Below, in pieces: positions 28,339 to 36,696 of a DNA stretch of 64,000 bases. Source of the DNA: Kitasatospora humi (lineage in GTDB: Bacteria; Actinomycetota; Actinomycetes; Streptomycetales; Streptomycetaceae); assembly GCF_020907985.1 (NCBI RefSeq), contig NZ_JAJJPA010000024.1:1-64000 (forward strand), in the 5' to 3' direction. The notes under the pieces are model-generated. The model did not search any database. It was not told where the DNA came from and saw only the letters and a list, made by a program, of their open reading frames with translations. How positions within the stretch are numbered: the stretch's first letter is position 1; each line of letters starts with the position of its first letter. Both the position numbers and the translations under genes were made by a program.

Positions 28339-28501
28339 GGGGGCTCCGCGGCGCGAGCTGCCGGAGCGGGGCGGGCCGTGGCAACCCGTTCACGAGCGGT
28401 CCGCCCGCTGGGGGCGGACGGCGCCCGGGCGAGGCTGCTGGAGCCCTGAGCCGCTGACTCCGCGGCAACAGCCAGGTGATCGTTTGCCGGGCAGGACCCA
28501 G

Positions 28502-29578
28502 TTAGCCGCGCACGGCCTCCGGGGTCGGCGCCGGCGGCTGGGCCGACTGCCGGGCGGCGGCCTTGCGGGCCCGCCGGTAGAGCCGGTGCACCCGCTGCAG
28601 CGCGATCATCTCGTCCATCCGGTCCGCCAGGGTCAGCTGGTACTTCAGCTTCGCCGGACCGCTGCGGAACTCGGCGACCCGCTCGACGCCGATCGCCCGG
28701 AGCAGCCGGCTGACGTGCTCCTGGTAGAGCTTGCGGTAGGCCTTGTCGCCCTCCGGCAGCCACCAGAAGAACATCGGGATCTCCTCGACCAGGCAGTTGT
28801 GGTCGTAGGAGTCCAGGTACTCGCGGAACTTCGGCTCGGGGCGGGCCGACAGCCACTCGCGGACCAGCTCCATGGAACGGACCCGGTCCACCAGGCCCTT
28901 GGGGTTGGTGTGCATCTGGGTGATCGAGACCTCGCCGGCCTCGCGCTCCCGCCAGTGGTAGATGTGGTCGCTCAGCACGTCCACGCTCTCGGCCAGGTAG
29001 TGGTGCGGCACGCTGACCGGCGCGTCCTCGTAGAGGATGCCCTCGGGGTAGAGGATGCCGGCGCCGTCGAAGAAGCTGCGGCGGTAGACCTTGTTCCAGG
29101 CGGTGCGGTCGGTGACCAGCGCCGGGAGCTCGGTGACATGGGTCTTCAGCCGGGTCTGGCGGAACGGCTTCACATGGGCGCCGGACTGGTAGTACCCGAC
29201 CGAGCGGAACCGCAGCACGTTGCCGCACGCGAAGTCGGAGCCGGTCTCGTCCAGCGTGCTGATCATCAGCTGGTAGGCGTGCGGCGGCAGGGTGTCGTCG
29301 CTGTCCACGAAGGCCAGGTACTCGGTGCCGGCGGCGAGGTTGCGCCAGCCGGTGTTGCGGGCCGCGCCCAGGCCCTTGTTCTGCTGGCGGACCAGCCGGA
29401 AGCGCGCGTCCTTGGCGGCGTAGGCCTCGGCGATGGCGGCGCTGGAGTCGGTGGAACCGTCGTCCACCATCACGCACTCGAAGTCCTCGAAGGTCTGGGC
29501 CGCGATCGAGTCGAGGCACTCTTCGAGGTAGCGCTCGACGTTGTAGACCGGGACGACGACGGAGAGGCGGGGGGCCAT
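28502..29578 (-). CDS. Glycosyltransferase family 2, teichoic-acid-synthase-like
   Basis: 358 residues. N-terminal GT-A domain: LSVVVPVYNVERYLEECLDS, FECVMVDDGSTDSSA, the ribose/metal site as LAFVDSDDTLPPHAYQLM and the catalytic-base region LYEDAPVSVPHHYLAE. Related to the first glycosyltransferase gene (22588-23604) in length and domain order, though only distantly. The start ATG at 29578 gives MAPRLSVVVPVYN. Stop is TAA, unusual in this GC-rich DNA. Probably works on cell-surface polymer synthesis (inference). A terminator hairpin lies upstream of it. Confidence 0.88.
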   Translation of the reverse strand: MAPRLSVVVPVYNVERYLEECLDSIAAQTFEDFECVMVDDGSTDSSAAIAEAYAAKDARFRLVRQQNKGLGAARNTGWRNLAAGTEYLAFVDSDDTLPPHAYQLMISTLDETGSDFACGNVLRFRSVGYYQSGAHVKPFRQTRLKTHVTELPALVTDRTAWNKVYRRSFFDGAGILYPEGILYEDAPVSVPHHYLAESVDVLSDHIYHWREREAGEVSITQMHTNPKGLVDRVRSMELVREWLSARPEPKFREYLDSYDHNCLVEEIPMFFWWLPEGDKAYRKLYQEHVSRLLRAIGVERVAEFRSGPAKLKYQLTLADRMDEMIALQRVHRLYRRARKAAARQSAQPPAPTPEAVRG

Positions 29579-29651
29579 CGGCGGGACGGGCCTTTCGATC
29601 AGGGGCGGCGCGACCCGGCCGGAGACGATCGGGCGGTGCGACCTGGCCGGT

Positions 29652-29676
29652 GGCCGGTCACCTTGGGTGACCGGCC
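29652..29676. terminator. Hairpin terminator after the monooxygenase operon
   Basis: Perfect 11-bp stem GGCCGGTCACC (29652-29662) / GGTGACCGGCC (29666-29676) with a TTG loop. It lies 130 bp beyond the stop codon of the SDR gene on the minus strand and before the glycosyltransferase start, so it probably ends the monooxygenase-hydrolase-SDR transcript. Confidence 0.65.
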
Positions 29677-29806
29677 AGGGGTGCAGGCGCGATCCTACCG
29701 CCCGATCGGGGTGGTCGCCCAAGGCCACCGGGCCGCGGCTCCCCCGGACCACCAGGGCCGCGGCTATCCGGACCACCAGGGCGCGGCTCCCCGGGTGACG
29801 GGGGGA

Positions 29807-30700
29807 TCAGGGCCGCCGGAGCCGCCGCGCCGCCTCGTCGGCCGCGCCGCCGGCGCCGACGGCGTGCATCCGGTTCACCGCGGTGAGCGCCAGGCGGGGT
29901 GCCATCCGGGCCACCTCGCGGGAACCGACCACGGCCACCAGACTCGGCAGCACCCAGCGCATCGGCTGCATGCCGCGCAGCCAGGCCTGCGCGTAGACGT
30001 GCGGGGAGCGGCGGGCGATGCCCGCCACCAGGCGGTCCACGGCCGGACCGATCGGGTAGGTGCGGTTGGCCGGCCACGGCAGCTTGGCGCGCATCTCGCG
30101 CATCAGCTCGTCCTGGTCGGCGCCGCGCACCATGTCGGTGTCGGTCCAGCTCAGGTAGCCGACACCGACCTTGACCCCCTGATGGGCGACCTCGGCGCGC
30201 AGCGAGTGGGCGAAGGCCTCCACCCCCGCCTTGCTGGCGCAGTAGGCGCTCATCAGCGGCGCGGGGGTGAGCGCGGCCAGCGAGGCGATCTGCAGCAGGT
30301 AGCCGTGCGACTCGGCGAGCGCGGGCAGGAACGCCCGGGCGGTGCTGACGCTGCCGAGCAGGTTGACCTCGATCACCCGGTTGTAGGCCGCCGGATCGCT
30401 GTCCAGCATCGGGCCGCCGATCGCGATGCCCGCGTTGGCCACCACGGTGTCGATCCTGCCGTACTTCTCCTTGATCGCCTGGGCGACCAGGGTCAGCCCC
30501 TCCAGGTCGGTCACGTCGGCCTCCCAGTAGCCGGCGTCCGGCCCGCAGAGCGCGGCCGCGGCCTTGAGCTCCTCGGGCTCCAGGCCGACCAGCGCGACCT
30601 TGGCTCCGCGGTCGGCGAGCTTGCGGGACATCAGCGCGCCCAGACCGCGGGCGGCTCCGGTGACCACGATCACCTGGGAGTGCAGTGGCGGAACGGTCAT
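29807..30700 (-). CDS. Short-chain dehydrogenase/reductase (SadH-like)
   Basis: 297-residue classical SDR. Cofactor motif VVTGAARGLGALMS (TGxxxGxG), NAGIAIGG, catalytic Ser in LQIASLAAL and YCASKAGVE (YxxxK). The ~40-residue C-terminal extension with WLRGMQPMRWVLPSLVAVVG could lie on the membrane. Third gene of an operon with the monooxygenase and the alpha/beta hydrolase, coupled by ATGA. It would oxidise an alcohol to the ketone taken by the monooxygenase, or handle the released alcohol (inference). Similar to the sadH gene of the mycobacterial mymA operon in context. Confidence 0.9.
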   Translation of the reverse strand: MTVPPLHSQVIVVTGAARGLGALMSRKLADRGAKVALVGLEPEELKAAAALCGPDAGYWEADVTDLEGLTLVAQAIKEKYGRIDTVVANAGIAIGGPMLDSDPAAYNRVIEVNLLGSVSTARAFLPALAESHGYLLQIASLAALTPAPLMSAYCASKAGVEAFAHSLRAEVAHQGVKVGVGYLSWTDTDMVRGADQDELMREMRAKLPWPANRTYPIGPAVDRLVAGIARRSPHVYAQAWLRGMQPMRWVLPSLVAVVGSREVARMAPRLALTAVNRMHAVGAGGAADEAARRLRRP

Positions 30701-31608
30701 GCGACTTCGGTCCTCTCGGTGGGCAGGTGGGTGGTGACCAGGCGGCGGAGCTCGGCGGCGACCTCGTCGGGGCGCTCGACCGGGGACATGTGGCCGACGC
30801 CCGGCAGCAGGAGTCGGCCGTCGGGCTCGGACAGGGCGGCGAGCATCGCCTCGGTGTGCGGCGGTGGGGTGAGCTTGTCGCGGCTGCCGACCACGACGGC
30901 GGTGGGCGCGGCGAGCCGCGCCAGGCCCGCTCGGACGTCCAACTCGCAGAGCACGCGCCCCCAGTTGGCCCGGACCGCGCTCGGGCAGGCGTGCACCACC
31001 TCGGCGCACGCCCGCACCGCGTCCGGGCTGCTGTCCGGTCCCATGACGCCGAACTTCAGCACCGCCGCGCCGGGCGCGGTGACCGGGCCCAACGGCAGCC
31101 GTGAGTTGAGCAGTTGACGGTGGAAGAGGCGGCGCAGCCAAGCGGGCCACCGGCGCGGTGCCAGCCGGGCCCGGCCGACCAGGTCGGCCGGGCCGGTGCT
31201 GCAGAGCAGCACGGCGGCCGTGCGTTCGGCGACCGCGGCCCGGTCGCCGGCCGCCATGATGGTCATCCCGCCCATGCTGTGTCCGGCGAGCACCGCGCGC
31301 CCTCCGGCCGGGACCACGGCGGTGACCACGGCCTCCAGGTCGTCGGCCAGCGCGTCGGTGGAGTAGCCGCCCCGGGTGGGCGGGATGTCGCTGCGGCCGT
31401 GGCCGCGCTGGTCGTAGGCGACCACCCGGTGGTCGGCGGCCAACCGGTTGATCACCGGCGCCCAGAAGGCGATGGCACAGGCCCAGCCGTGCGCCAGCAC
31501 CACCAGCGGGGCGTCGGCGGGGCCGAACGACTCGACGTTGATCCAGTGACCGTCGGCGGAGCGGATCCGGCGGCGCTCGGCCGGCACGGGCAGCCGGTAG
31601 CCGCTCAT
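30697..31608 (-). CDS. Alpha/beta-fold hydrolase
   Basis: 303 residues. Oxyanion region LAHGWACAIAFW, nucleophile elbow GHSMGGM (catalytic Ser), acid in VVGSRDKLTPP and His in LPGVGHMSPVERPDE. A cap region lies between the nucleophile and acid. ATG overlaps the stop of the monooxygenase gene, and its own stop overlaps the SDR start, so the three are a tight operon. An esterase after a Baeyer-Villiger monooxygenase would cleave the ester or lactone it forms (family knowledge plus inference). Confidence 0.92.
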   Translation of the reverse strand: MSGYRLPVPAERRRIRSADGHWINVESFGPADAPLVVLAHGWACAIAFWAPVINRLAADHRVVAYDQRGHGRSDIPPTRGGYSTDALADDLEAVVTAVVPAGGRAVLAGHSMGGMTIMAAGDRAAVAERTAAVLLCSTGPADLVGRARLAPRRWPAWLRRLFHRQLLNSRLPLGPVTAPGAAVLKFGVMGPDSSPDAVRACAEVVHACPSAVRANWGRVLCELDVRAGLARLAAPTAVVVGSRDKLTPPPHTEAMLAALSEPDGRLLLPGVGHMSPVERPDEVAAELRRLVTTHLPTERTEVA

Positions 31609-33140
31609 GCCATCACCTGCGTGCGAGACGGGGTCTGACGCTTGATCAGTTCGTATTCGGCGAGGTCGATGCGCCGGGTGGCGCGGCGGAAGGAGCTGGT
31701 CGAACCGGGCCAGAGGGTGGTGTTCTTGCCGTCCTCGGTGAGGTACCAGCTGCGGCAGCCGCCGGTGGTCCAGACGGTGCGCGCCATCTTGTGCTGCAGG
31801 CGCTGGTTCCAGACGCGCTGCGCCCGCTCGGTGGGGTGCAGGGCGGTGGCGCCGAGCGACTGGAGGGTGGTCAGCGCCTCGACCGTGTAGGTCAGCGAGG
31901 ACTCGATCATCAGGATCATCGAGCTGTTGCCGAGGCCGGTGTTGGGCCCGATCACGAAGAACAGGTTGGGGAAGCCGTGCACGGTGGTGCCGCGCAGCGC
32001 CTCCATTCCGCTGTCCTTCCACTCCTCGGCCAGGCTCTGACCGCGGTCGCCGAAGACCCGGGAGGCGACGGGCATGTCGGTGACGTGGAAGCCGGTGCCG
32101 AAGATCAGCACGTCGGCCTCGGTCTCGGTGCCGTCGGCGGCCACCAGGGTGCTGCCGCGCACTTCGCGGAGCGCGCTGGTGACCACGTCGGCGTTGGGGG
32201 CGGCCAGCGCCGGGTAGTAGCTCTGGCTGAGCAGGATCCGCTTGCAGCCGATCCGGTAGTCGGGCGTCAACTTGGCGCGCAGCACCGGGTCCTTGATCTG
32301 CTGGGCGATCTGGCGTTCGGCCATCCGCTGGACCAGCTTGAGCAGTGCGGGTCGCCGCACGAACGCGTCCACCTGGAGCTCGCGGGCCGCGAAGAGCGCC
32401 GCCCGGCGCAGCGCGGTGGTGGCGGGCACGGCCCGGTGGACGGCCTTCTCCAGTGCGCTGATCTCCCGGTCCACCTTCGGCAGCACCCAGGCAGGGGTGC
32501 GCTGGAAGACCGTCAGCCTGCCCACCTTGGGCTGGATCGACGGGACGATCTGGATCGCCGAGGCGCCGGTGCCGACCACCGCGACCCGCTTGCCGGTCAG
32601 GTCGTAGTCGTGGTCCCACTGCGAGGAGTGGAAGACCTTGCCGGGGAAGTCGGCCAGACCGGGCAGTTCCGGGATCTGCGGGTTGGAGAGCGGGCCGGTG
32701 GCGGAGACGATCGCGTCGGCGGTCCACTGCCCCTGACCGGTGGTGACCCGCCAGCGGGCCTGGTCTGGCTCCCAACGGGCCTCGACGACCTCGTGGTTGA
32801 ACCGCAGGTGAGGCCGGAGCCCGTAGGTGTCGGTGACCTGCTCCAGGTAGGCGCGGATGTCCGGCTGGCCGGAGAAGCTGCGCGGCCACTCGGGATTGAG
32901 CGCGAAGGAGAACGAGTAGAGGTGGGACGGGACGTCGCAGGCGCACCCCGGGTAGCTGTTGTCGCGCCAGGTGCCGCCGACCGAGTCGGCCCGCTCCAGG
33001 ATCACGAAGTCGGTGATCCCGGCACGGCGCAGGCGCACCCCGGCGCCGATGCCGCCGAAGCCGGAGCCGATCACGACGACTCGTACGTGCGGCGGGTCGG
33101 TGGGTCGGGCGGTGCGCGGTTCGGGGGTTCGGGCGGCCAT
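31605..33140 (-). CDS. FAD-dependent Baeyer-Villiger-type monooxygenase
   Basis: 511 residues, class B flavin monooxygenase. FAD motif VVVIGSGFGGIGAGVRLRRA (GxGxxG), NADPH motif VAVVGTGASAIQIVPSIQ, and between them the Baeyer-Villiger fingerprint-like FPGKVFHSSQWDHDYDL (FxGxxxHxxxW). GTGFHVTDMP is the later conserved ATG-like motif. Inserts oxygen next to a ketone using NADPH and O2. First gene of the operon, start ATG with GAGAGGAC upstream, divergent from a MerR-type regulator across a palindrome. The order monooxygenase-hydrolase-SDR matches mymA-lipR-sadH of mycobacteria. Confidence 0.92.
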   Translation of the reverse strand: MAARTPEPRTARPTDPPHVRVVVIGSGFGGIGAGVRLRRAGITDFVILERADSVGGTWRDNSYPGCACDVPSHLYSFSFALNPEWPRSFSGQPDIRAYLEQVTDTYGLRPHLRFNHEVVEARWEPDQARWRVTTGQGQWTADAIVSATGPLSNPQIPELPGLADFPGKVFHSSQWDHDYDLTGKRVAVVGTGASAIQIVPSIQPKVGRLTVFQRTPAWVLPKVDREISALEKAVHRAVPATTALRRAALFAARELQVDAFVRRPALLKLVQRMAERQIAQQIKDPVLRAKLTPDYRIGCKRILLSQSYYPALAAPNADVVTSALREVRGSTLVAADGTETEADVLIFGTGFHVTDMPVASRVFGDRGQSLAEEWKDSGMEALRGTTVHGFPNLFFVIGPNTGLGNSSMILMIESSLTYTVEALTTLQSLGATALHPTERAQRVWNQRLQHKMARTVWTTGGCRSWYLTEDGKNTTLWPGSTSSFRRATRRIDLAEYELIKRQTPSRTQVMA

Positions 33141-33250
33141 GCGGGTCCTCTCTGGTGCACACGCGGGGTGGGGGCTCGGACCTCGGAGTTCGTGGGTGAG
33201 CTTACGTCCCGCCCCAGGGCCGGTGGCCGGGCGGAACGGGAACGGCAGTG

Positions 33251-33276
33251 ATCGTGCCAGTAATCACTGGCACGAT
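33251..33276. promoter_or_regulatory. Perfect palindrome in the divergent monooxygenase/MerR promoter region
   Basis: ATCGTGCCAGT (33251-33261), AATC spacer, ACTGGCACGAT (33266-33276): 11-bp perfect arms. It lies midway between the two divergent start codons, with a TTGACA box 14 bp to its right. The likely ligand is the adjacent MerR-type protein, which would then control both the operon and itself. Confidence 0.75.
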
Positions 33277-33318
33277 TGGAGGGTAGCTGTTGACACTGAA
33301 TCTCGTAAGGGGTCCGGC

Positions 33319-34122
33319 ATGACCGAATTCCGGGGCCCGCGCCCTATGCTGAGCCGTGTGGCGGAGATCGACGAGCAGCCCGCGGAGCAGCCCGCACGGG
33401 AGTACCGGGTGGAGGAACTGGCCGCGGCCGCCGGCATCACCACCCGCACGCTGCGCTTCTACCGCGAGCGCAAACTGCTGCCGCCGCCGCGCAAGGAGGG
33501 GCGGATCGCCTGGTACGGCGAGGCCCACCTGTCCCGGCTGCGCATGATCACCGAGCTGCTGGAGCGCGGCCACACCCTGGGCGGCATCGCCGAACTGATC
33601 GGCGCCGGCGAGAGCGGGCAGGACGTCGCCGAGCTGATCGGCCTGGCCGACGCCATCATCTCCCCCTGGTCCAACGAGACGCCGGTGGCGATGACCTGGG
33701 CCGAACTGGCGGAGGCCTTCGGCGACCAGCTGACCGAGGCCAACACCAGCGAGTCCATGGCGCAGGGCTACATCACCGTCACCGAGGACGGCATCACCCA
33801 CATCAGCCGCCGGCTGATGGACACGACGGTGGCCCTGGTCCAGGAGGGCATCCCGCTCGCCGCCGTGCTGGACGTCAGCCGCAAGGCGCAGGAGTACGCG
33901 GACGCGATGGCGGAGGTCTTCGTGGGCCTGATCCGCGATCAGCTGCTCGGGGCGCTCACCGGAGACGAGCCCCTGCCGCCTGGCGAGGCGGCGCACCTGA
34001 CGGAGCAGCTGCTGCGGATCCGGCCACTGGCGCGCACGGTCGCCGATGCGCAGTTCGGGCTGGCGATGGACCGCCGGGTGCACGCGGAGTACGACGAGGT
34101 GCTGCGGCGGCGCCAGGGCTGA
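33319..34122 (+). CDS. MerR-family transcriptional regulator
   Basis: 267 residues. N-terminal MerR helix-turn-helix: YRVEELAAAAGITTRTLRFY, then RERKLLPPPRKEGRIAWYGE and HLSRLRMITELLERGHTLGG. The effector half (~residues 115-267) has no metal-binding cysteines, so it senses an organic ligand, possibly the operon's substrate. Start at ATG 33319 with AAGGGG upstream; ATG 33346 and GTG 33358 are alternatives that keep the whole DNA-binding domain. Divergent from the monooxygenase operon. Confidence 0.88.
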   Translation: MTEFRGPRPMLSRVAEIDEQPAEQPAREYRVEELAAAAGITTRTLRFYRERKLLPPPRKEGRIAWYGEAHLSRLRMITELLERGHTLGGIAELIGAGESGQDVAELIGLADAIISPWSNETPVAMTWAELAEAFGDQLTEANTSESMAQGYITVTEDGITHISRRLMDTTVALVQEGIPLAAVLDVSRKAQEYADAMAEVFVGLIRDQLLGALTGDEPLPPGEAAHLTEQLLRIRPLARTVADAQFGLAMDRRVHAEYDEVLRRRQG

Positions 34123-34125
34123 CGT

Positions 34126-34265
34126 CGGCCGGGTCAAGGCGCCGGAGCCGACCATCGACGGGTCAAGGCGCCAAGGCTGCTCATCGGCCGGGCCAGGCTC
34201 CAGAGCCGACCGTCGGCCGGGTCAAGACGTCAGAGCCGACCGTCGGCCGGGTCGAGGCGCCAAGG
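34126..34265. repeat. Five tandem ~30-bp units between convergent MerR and NmrA genes
   Basis: Units begin at 34126, 34156, 34185, 34214 and 34244. The shared core is CGGCCGGGTCAAGGCGCC with an AGAGCCGACCGT second half; units differ by several substitutions. The last units encode the C terminus of the NmrA-like protein (RLDPADGRL), so that gene's end lies within the array. Confidence 0.8.
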
Positions 34266-35132
34266 ACGCCCCGCCGCCCACCGCTCGAAGGTGTGCCACT
34301 CGACCTGCGGGTGATCACGGTGCAGCGCGTCGATGTCCACCGTCAGGCCGACCTCCTGGAAGTAGCGGAACATCGCCGCCAGGTCGGTCGAGTAGCTCTC
34401 GGCGACGGCCAGCGGTACCTCGCGGGCGGTGATCTCGCGGCCGCAGGCCGCGGAGATGGCGGCGGCAATCTGGCTGGGGGTGCGCCACTGGGAGGCCAGG
34501 TCGATCCGGCGGCCGGCGAACCGCGCGGGATCGCTCAGGGCGAGGGCGGCGAAGGCGCCGATGTCGGCGGCGGCGACCACCGGGAGCGGGCGGTCCACCG
34601 GCATCGGGATCGAGAAGTAGCCCTCCCGCAGCGACTGCAGGGTCCAGCTGTTGGCGTAGTTCTCCATGAAGGCGCCGGGGCCGAGCACCGTCCACGGCAC
34701 GCCGAGGCCCACGAGGTGCTGCTCGATCCGCCACTTGCTGTCGAAGTGCGGGATGCCGGTGCCCAGATCGGCATTGGTGGCCGACGTGAAGACGATGTGC
34801 GCTACGGTGCCGGCGGTCCGAGCCGCGTCCAGCAGGGCGGTGCCCTGGCGGACCTCCGTCTCCAGGTCGGTGCGGAAGGGCGTGGACATCGCGAACAGCC
34901 CACCGGCGCCGCGCAGGGCGGCGAGCAGCGAGTCGGGTTCGTCGAAGTCGGCCCGCACGACTTCCGCGCCGAGCTCGCGCAGTGCGGTGGCGGCCGGGGA
35001 GGAGACGTCCCGGGTGACGGCCCGGACGGGGCGGCCGGCGCGCAGCAGGGCGCGGACGGCGGCCCCGCCCTGGGTGCCGGTGGCGCCGGACACGGCAACG
35101 GGGAGTGTCTGGTCGTAGAATTCCTGCGTCAT
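34230..35132 (-). CDS. NmrA-like NAD(P)-binding protein
   Basis: 300 residues, atypical SDR of the NmrA/HSCARG group: AVSGATGTQGGAAVRALLRA (GxxGxxG), VRADFDEPDSLLAALRGAGG, HIVFTSATNAD and GPGAFMENY. These proteins sense the NADP/NADPH state or reduce quinones. Start ATG 35132 lies within a palindrome, and no ribosome site is seen, so the mRNA may be leaderless or nearly so. Divergent from and probably repressed by the MarR-family gene. Its last codons are in a tandem repeat, so the C terminus may vary among strains. Confidence 0.88.
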   Translation of the reverse strand: MTQEFYDQTLPVAVSGATGTQGGAAVRALLRAGRPVRAVTRDVSSPAATALRELGAEVVRADFDEPDSLLAALRGAGGLFAMSTPFRTDLETEVRQGTALLDAARTAGTVAHIVFTSATNADLGTGIPHFDSKWRIEQHLVGLGVPWTVLGPGAFMENYANSWTLQSLREGYFSIPMPVDRPLPVVAAADIGAFAALALSDPARFAGRRIDLASQWRTPSQIAAAISAACGREITAREVPLAVAESYSTDLAAMFRYFQEVGLTVDIDALHRDHPQVEWHTFERWAAGRPWRLDPADGRL

Positions 35133-35167
35133 GCAGATAACGCTAGCGACAGTTATCTGCGCGACGC
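35126..35167. promoter_or_regulatory. Palindromic MarR-type operator over the NmrA start codon
   Basis: Inner arms GCAGATAAC (35133-35141) and GTTATCTGC (35152-35160) are perfect with a 10-bp spacer. After a 2-bp mismatch the symmetry continues with GCGTC (35126-35130) and GACGC (35163-35167). It covers the ATG of the NmrA-like gene and lies 29 bp before the MarR gene, so binding would switch off both. Confidence 0.75.
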
Positions 35168-35195
35168 AACTAATTACCTGCCCTGGAGGCCTCCC

Positions 35196-35738
35196 ATGAA
35201 CCGTGAAGCACTGCTGGAGGAGCTGCGTGACGAGTCCCGCCGCTATGTCGCCTCCTATGTGCTGTTCAACCAGGCCGTCGCCGACCACTTCGGACTGCAC
35301 CCGACCGATGTCCAGTGCCTCAACCTGCTCTCCCTGGAGGGCGGCCCGGTCACCACCGGCCGCATCGCCGAGCTGACCGGCCTCACCAGTGGCTCGGCCA
35401 CCCGGCTGGTGGACCGGCTGACCAAGGCCGGCTACGTGGCCCGCGAGCGCGACCCGGAGGACCGGCGCCGGGTGCTGGTCCGGGCCGTCCCCGAGGCGAT
35501 GGCGCGGTTCGGGGCACTGTGGCGGGAGTTGGCCGTCGATTGGGACGCGCTCTTCGACCAGGACAGCGAGGCCGAGCTGGAGCTGCTGATCCGCCACATG
35601 CGCCGGACCACCGAGCTGGGGCGGCGCCAGGTGGCCCGGCTCACGGCGGGTGGGGGCGCTGTACAGGTGGGCGACCGCGCGGCTGGGCCGACCGACCCCG
35701 TGCGGCCTTGGACCTCGACGCACGGCGGCGCTGAGTAG
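35196..35738 (+). CDS. MarR-family transcriptional regulator
   Basis: 180 residues. Winged-helix core: DVQCLNLLSLEGGPVTTGRI, AELTGLTSGSATRLVDRLTK, AGYVARERDPEDRRRVLVRA, the last being the wing with the conserved DxRxxxV. No redox cysteine cluster. ATG 35196 with TGGAGG seven bases upstream. Expected to act on the palindrome between it and the NmrA-like gene. The ~25 C-terminal residues (GPTDPVRPWTSTHGGAE) look unstructured. Confidence 0.92.
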   Translation: MNREALLEELRDESRRYVASYVLFNQAVADHFGLHPTDVQCLNLLSLEGGPVTTGRIAELTGLTSGSATRLVDRLTKAGYVARERDPEDRRRVLVRAVPEAMARFGALWRELAVDWDALFDQDSEAELELLIRHMRRTTELGRRQVARLTAGGGAVQVGDRAAGPTDPVRPWTSTHGGAE

Positions 35739-35843
35739 GCAGGCGGTCACGGGCCACGGTCGGACGTCGCCGCCCGGCGGCCGCCGCAGGTCGCGATCGG
35801 GCGGCCGTGGGAGAGTGGTAGCGAGCGAAGGGAGCATAGGCGC

Positions 35844-36653
35844 GTGCTCATGGAGAAGGTGGCGGAGATCCTCACCGAGGCATCCGCCGAGGCCGTCGAG
35901 CCGCGGTTCCGCGCCCTGGCGGCCGGCGAGGTGATGGAGAAGGCACCGGGCGACGTGGTGACCGTCGCCGACCGTGAGGCCGAGCTGATCATCGCACGCC
36001 GGCTGCGCGAGCTGCTGCCGGTGCCGGTGGTCGGCGAGGAGGCGGTGGCCGCCGACCCCGCGCTGGCCCGGGCCCTGCACAACGAACCCGCCTGCTGGCT
36101 GGTCGACCCGGTCGACGGCACCGCCAACTTCGTCGCGGGCCGCCCCGACTTCGCCGTGATGGCCTCGCTGATCCGGGACGGCGAGGCAGTGGCCGCCTGG
36201 ATCTGGCAGCCGATGAGCCGCACCTGCTACGCCGCCGAGCTGGGCGCCGGGGCGTGGCGGGACGGGCACCGGCTGGTCCGGCCGCCCGCCGGGGACACCC
36301 CGGGGATGTGGCGCGGCTCGGTCAAGCACTATCTGCGCCGCCCCGGCCTCTTCCCCGGCCTCGACACCCGGATACCGGCCTTCGGTCGGCTCACCACCGG
36401 CCGCCGCTCGGCCGGCATGGAGTACCCGTTGGTCGCCGACGGCGAGTTGGAGTTCCTGCTGTACTGGCACACCCTGCCCTGGGACCACGCCCCCGGCTCC
36501 CTGCTGATCCGGGAGACCGGCGGTGTCTCGGCCCGCCTGGACGGCTCGCCCTACCGCGCCGATCCGCCCGGCGGCGTCGACGGCCTACTCGTCGCCTGCG
36601 ACCCGCACACCTGGGAGCGGACCCGGGCGATCCTGCTGGGATTGAGCGACTGA
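35844..36653 (+). CDS. Inositol monophosphatase-family phosphatase
   Basis: 269 residues. Metal-binding motifs: VVGEEAVA (EE), LVDPVDGTANFVAGRPDF (DPxDGTxNF) and LPWDHAPGSLLIRETGG (WDxxAG-like). The family hydrolyses inositol phosphates, histidinol phosphate, PAP or fructose bisphosphate; the sequence does not choose. GTG at 35844 has AAGGGAG upstream; ATG two codons in is an alternative. Stands alone on the plus strand. Confidence 0.93.
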   Translation: MLMEKVAEILTEASAEAVEPRFRALAAGEVMEKAPGDVVTVADREAELIIARRLRELLPVPVVGEEAVAADPALARALHNEPACWLVDPVDGTANFVAGRPDFAVMASLIRDGEAVAAWIWQPMSRTCYAAELGAGAWRDGHRLVRPPAGDTPGMWRGSVKHYLRRPGLFPGLDTRIPAFGRLTTGRRSAGMEYPLVADGELEFLLYWHTLPWDHAPGSLLIRETGGVSARLDGSPYRADPPGGVDGLLVACDPHTWERTRAILLGLSD

Positions 36654-36696
36654 GGCATGCGGCTGAACGGCTGAAACAACCGACGCAGCAGGGTGA

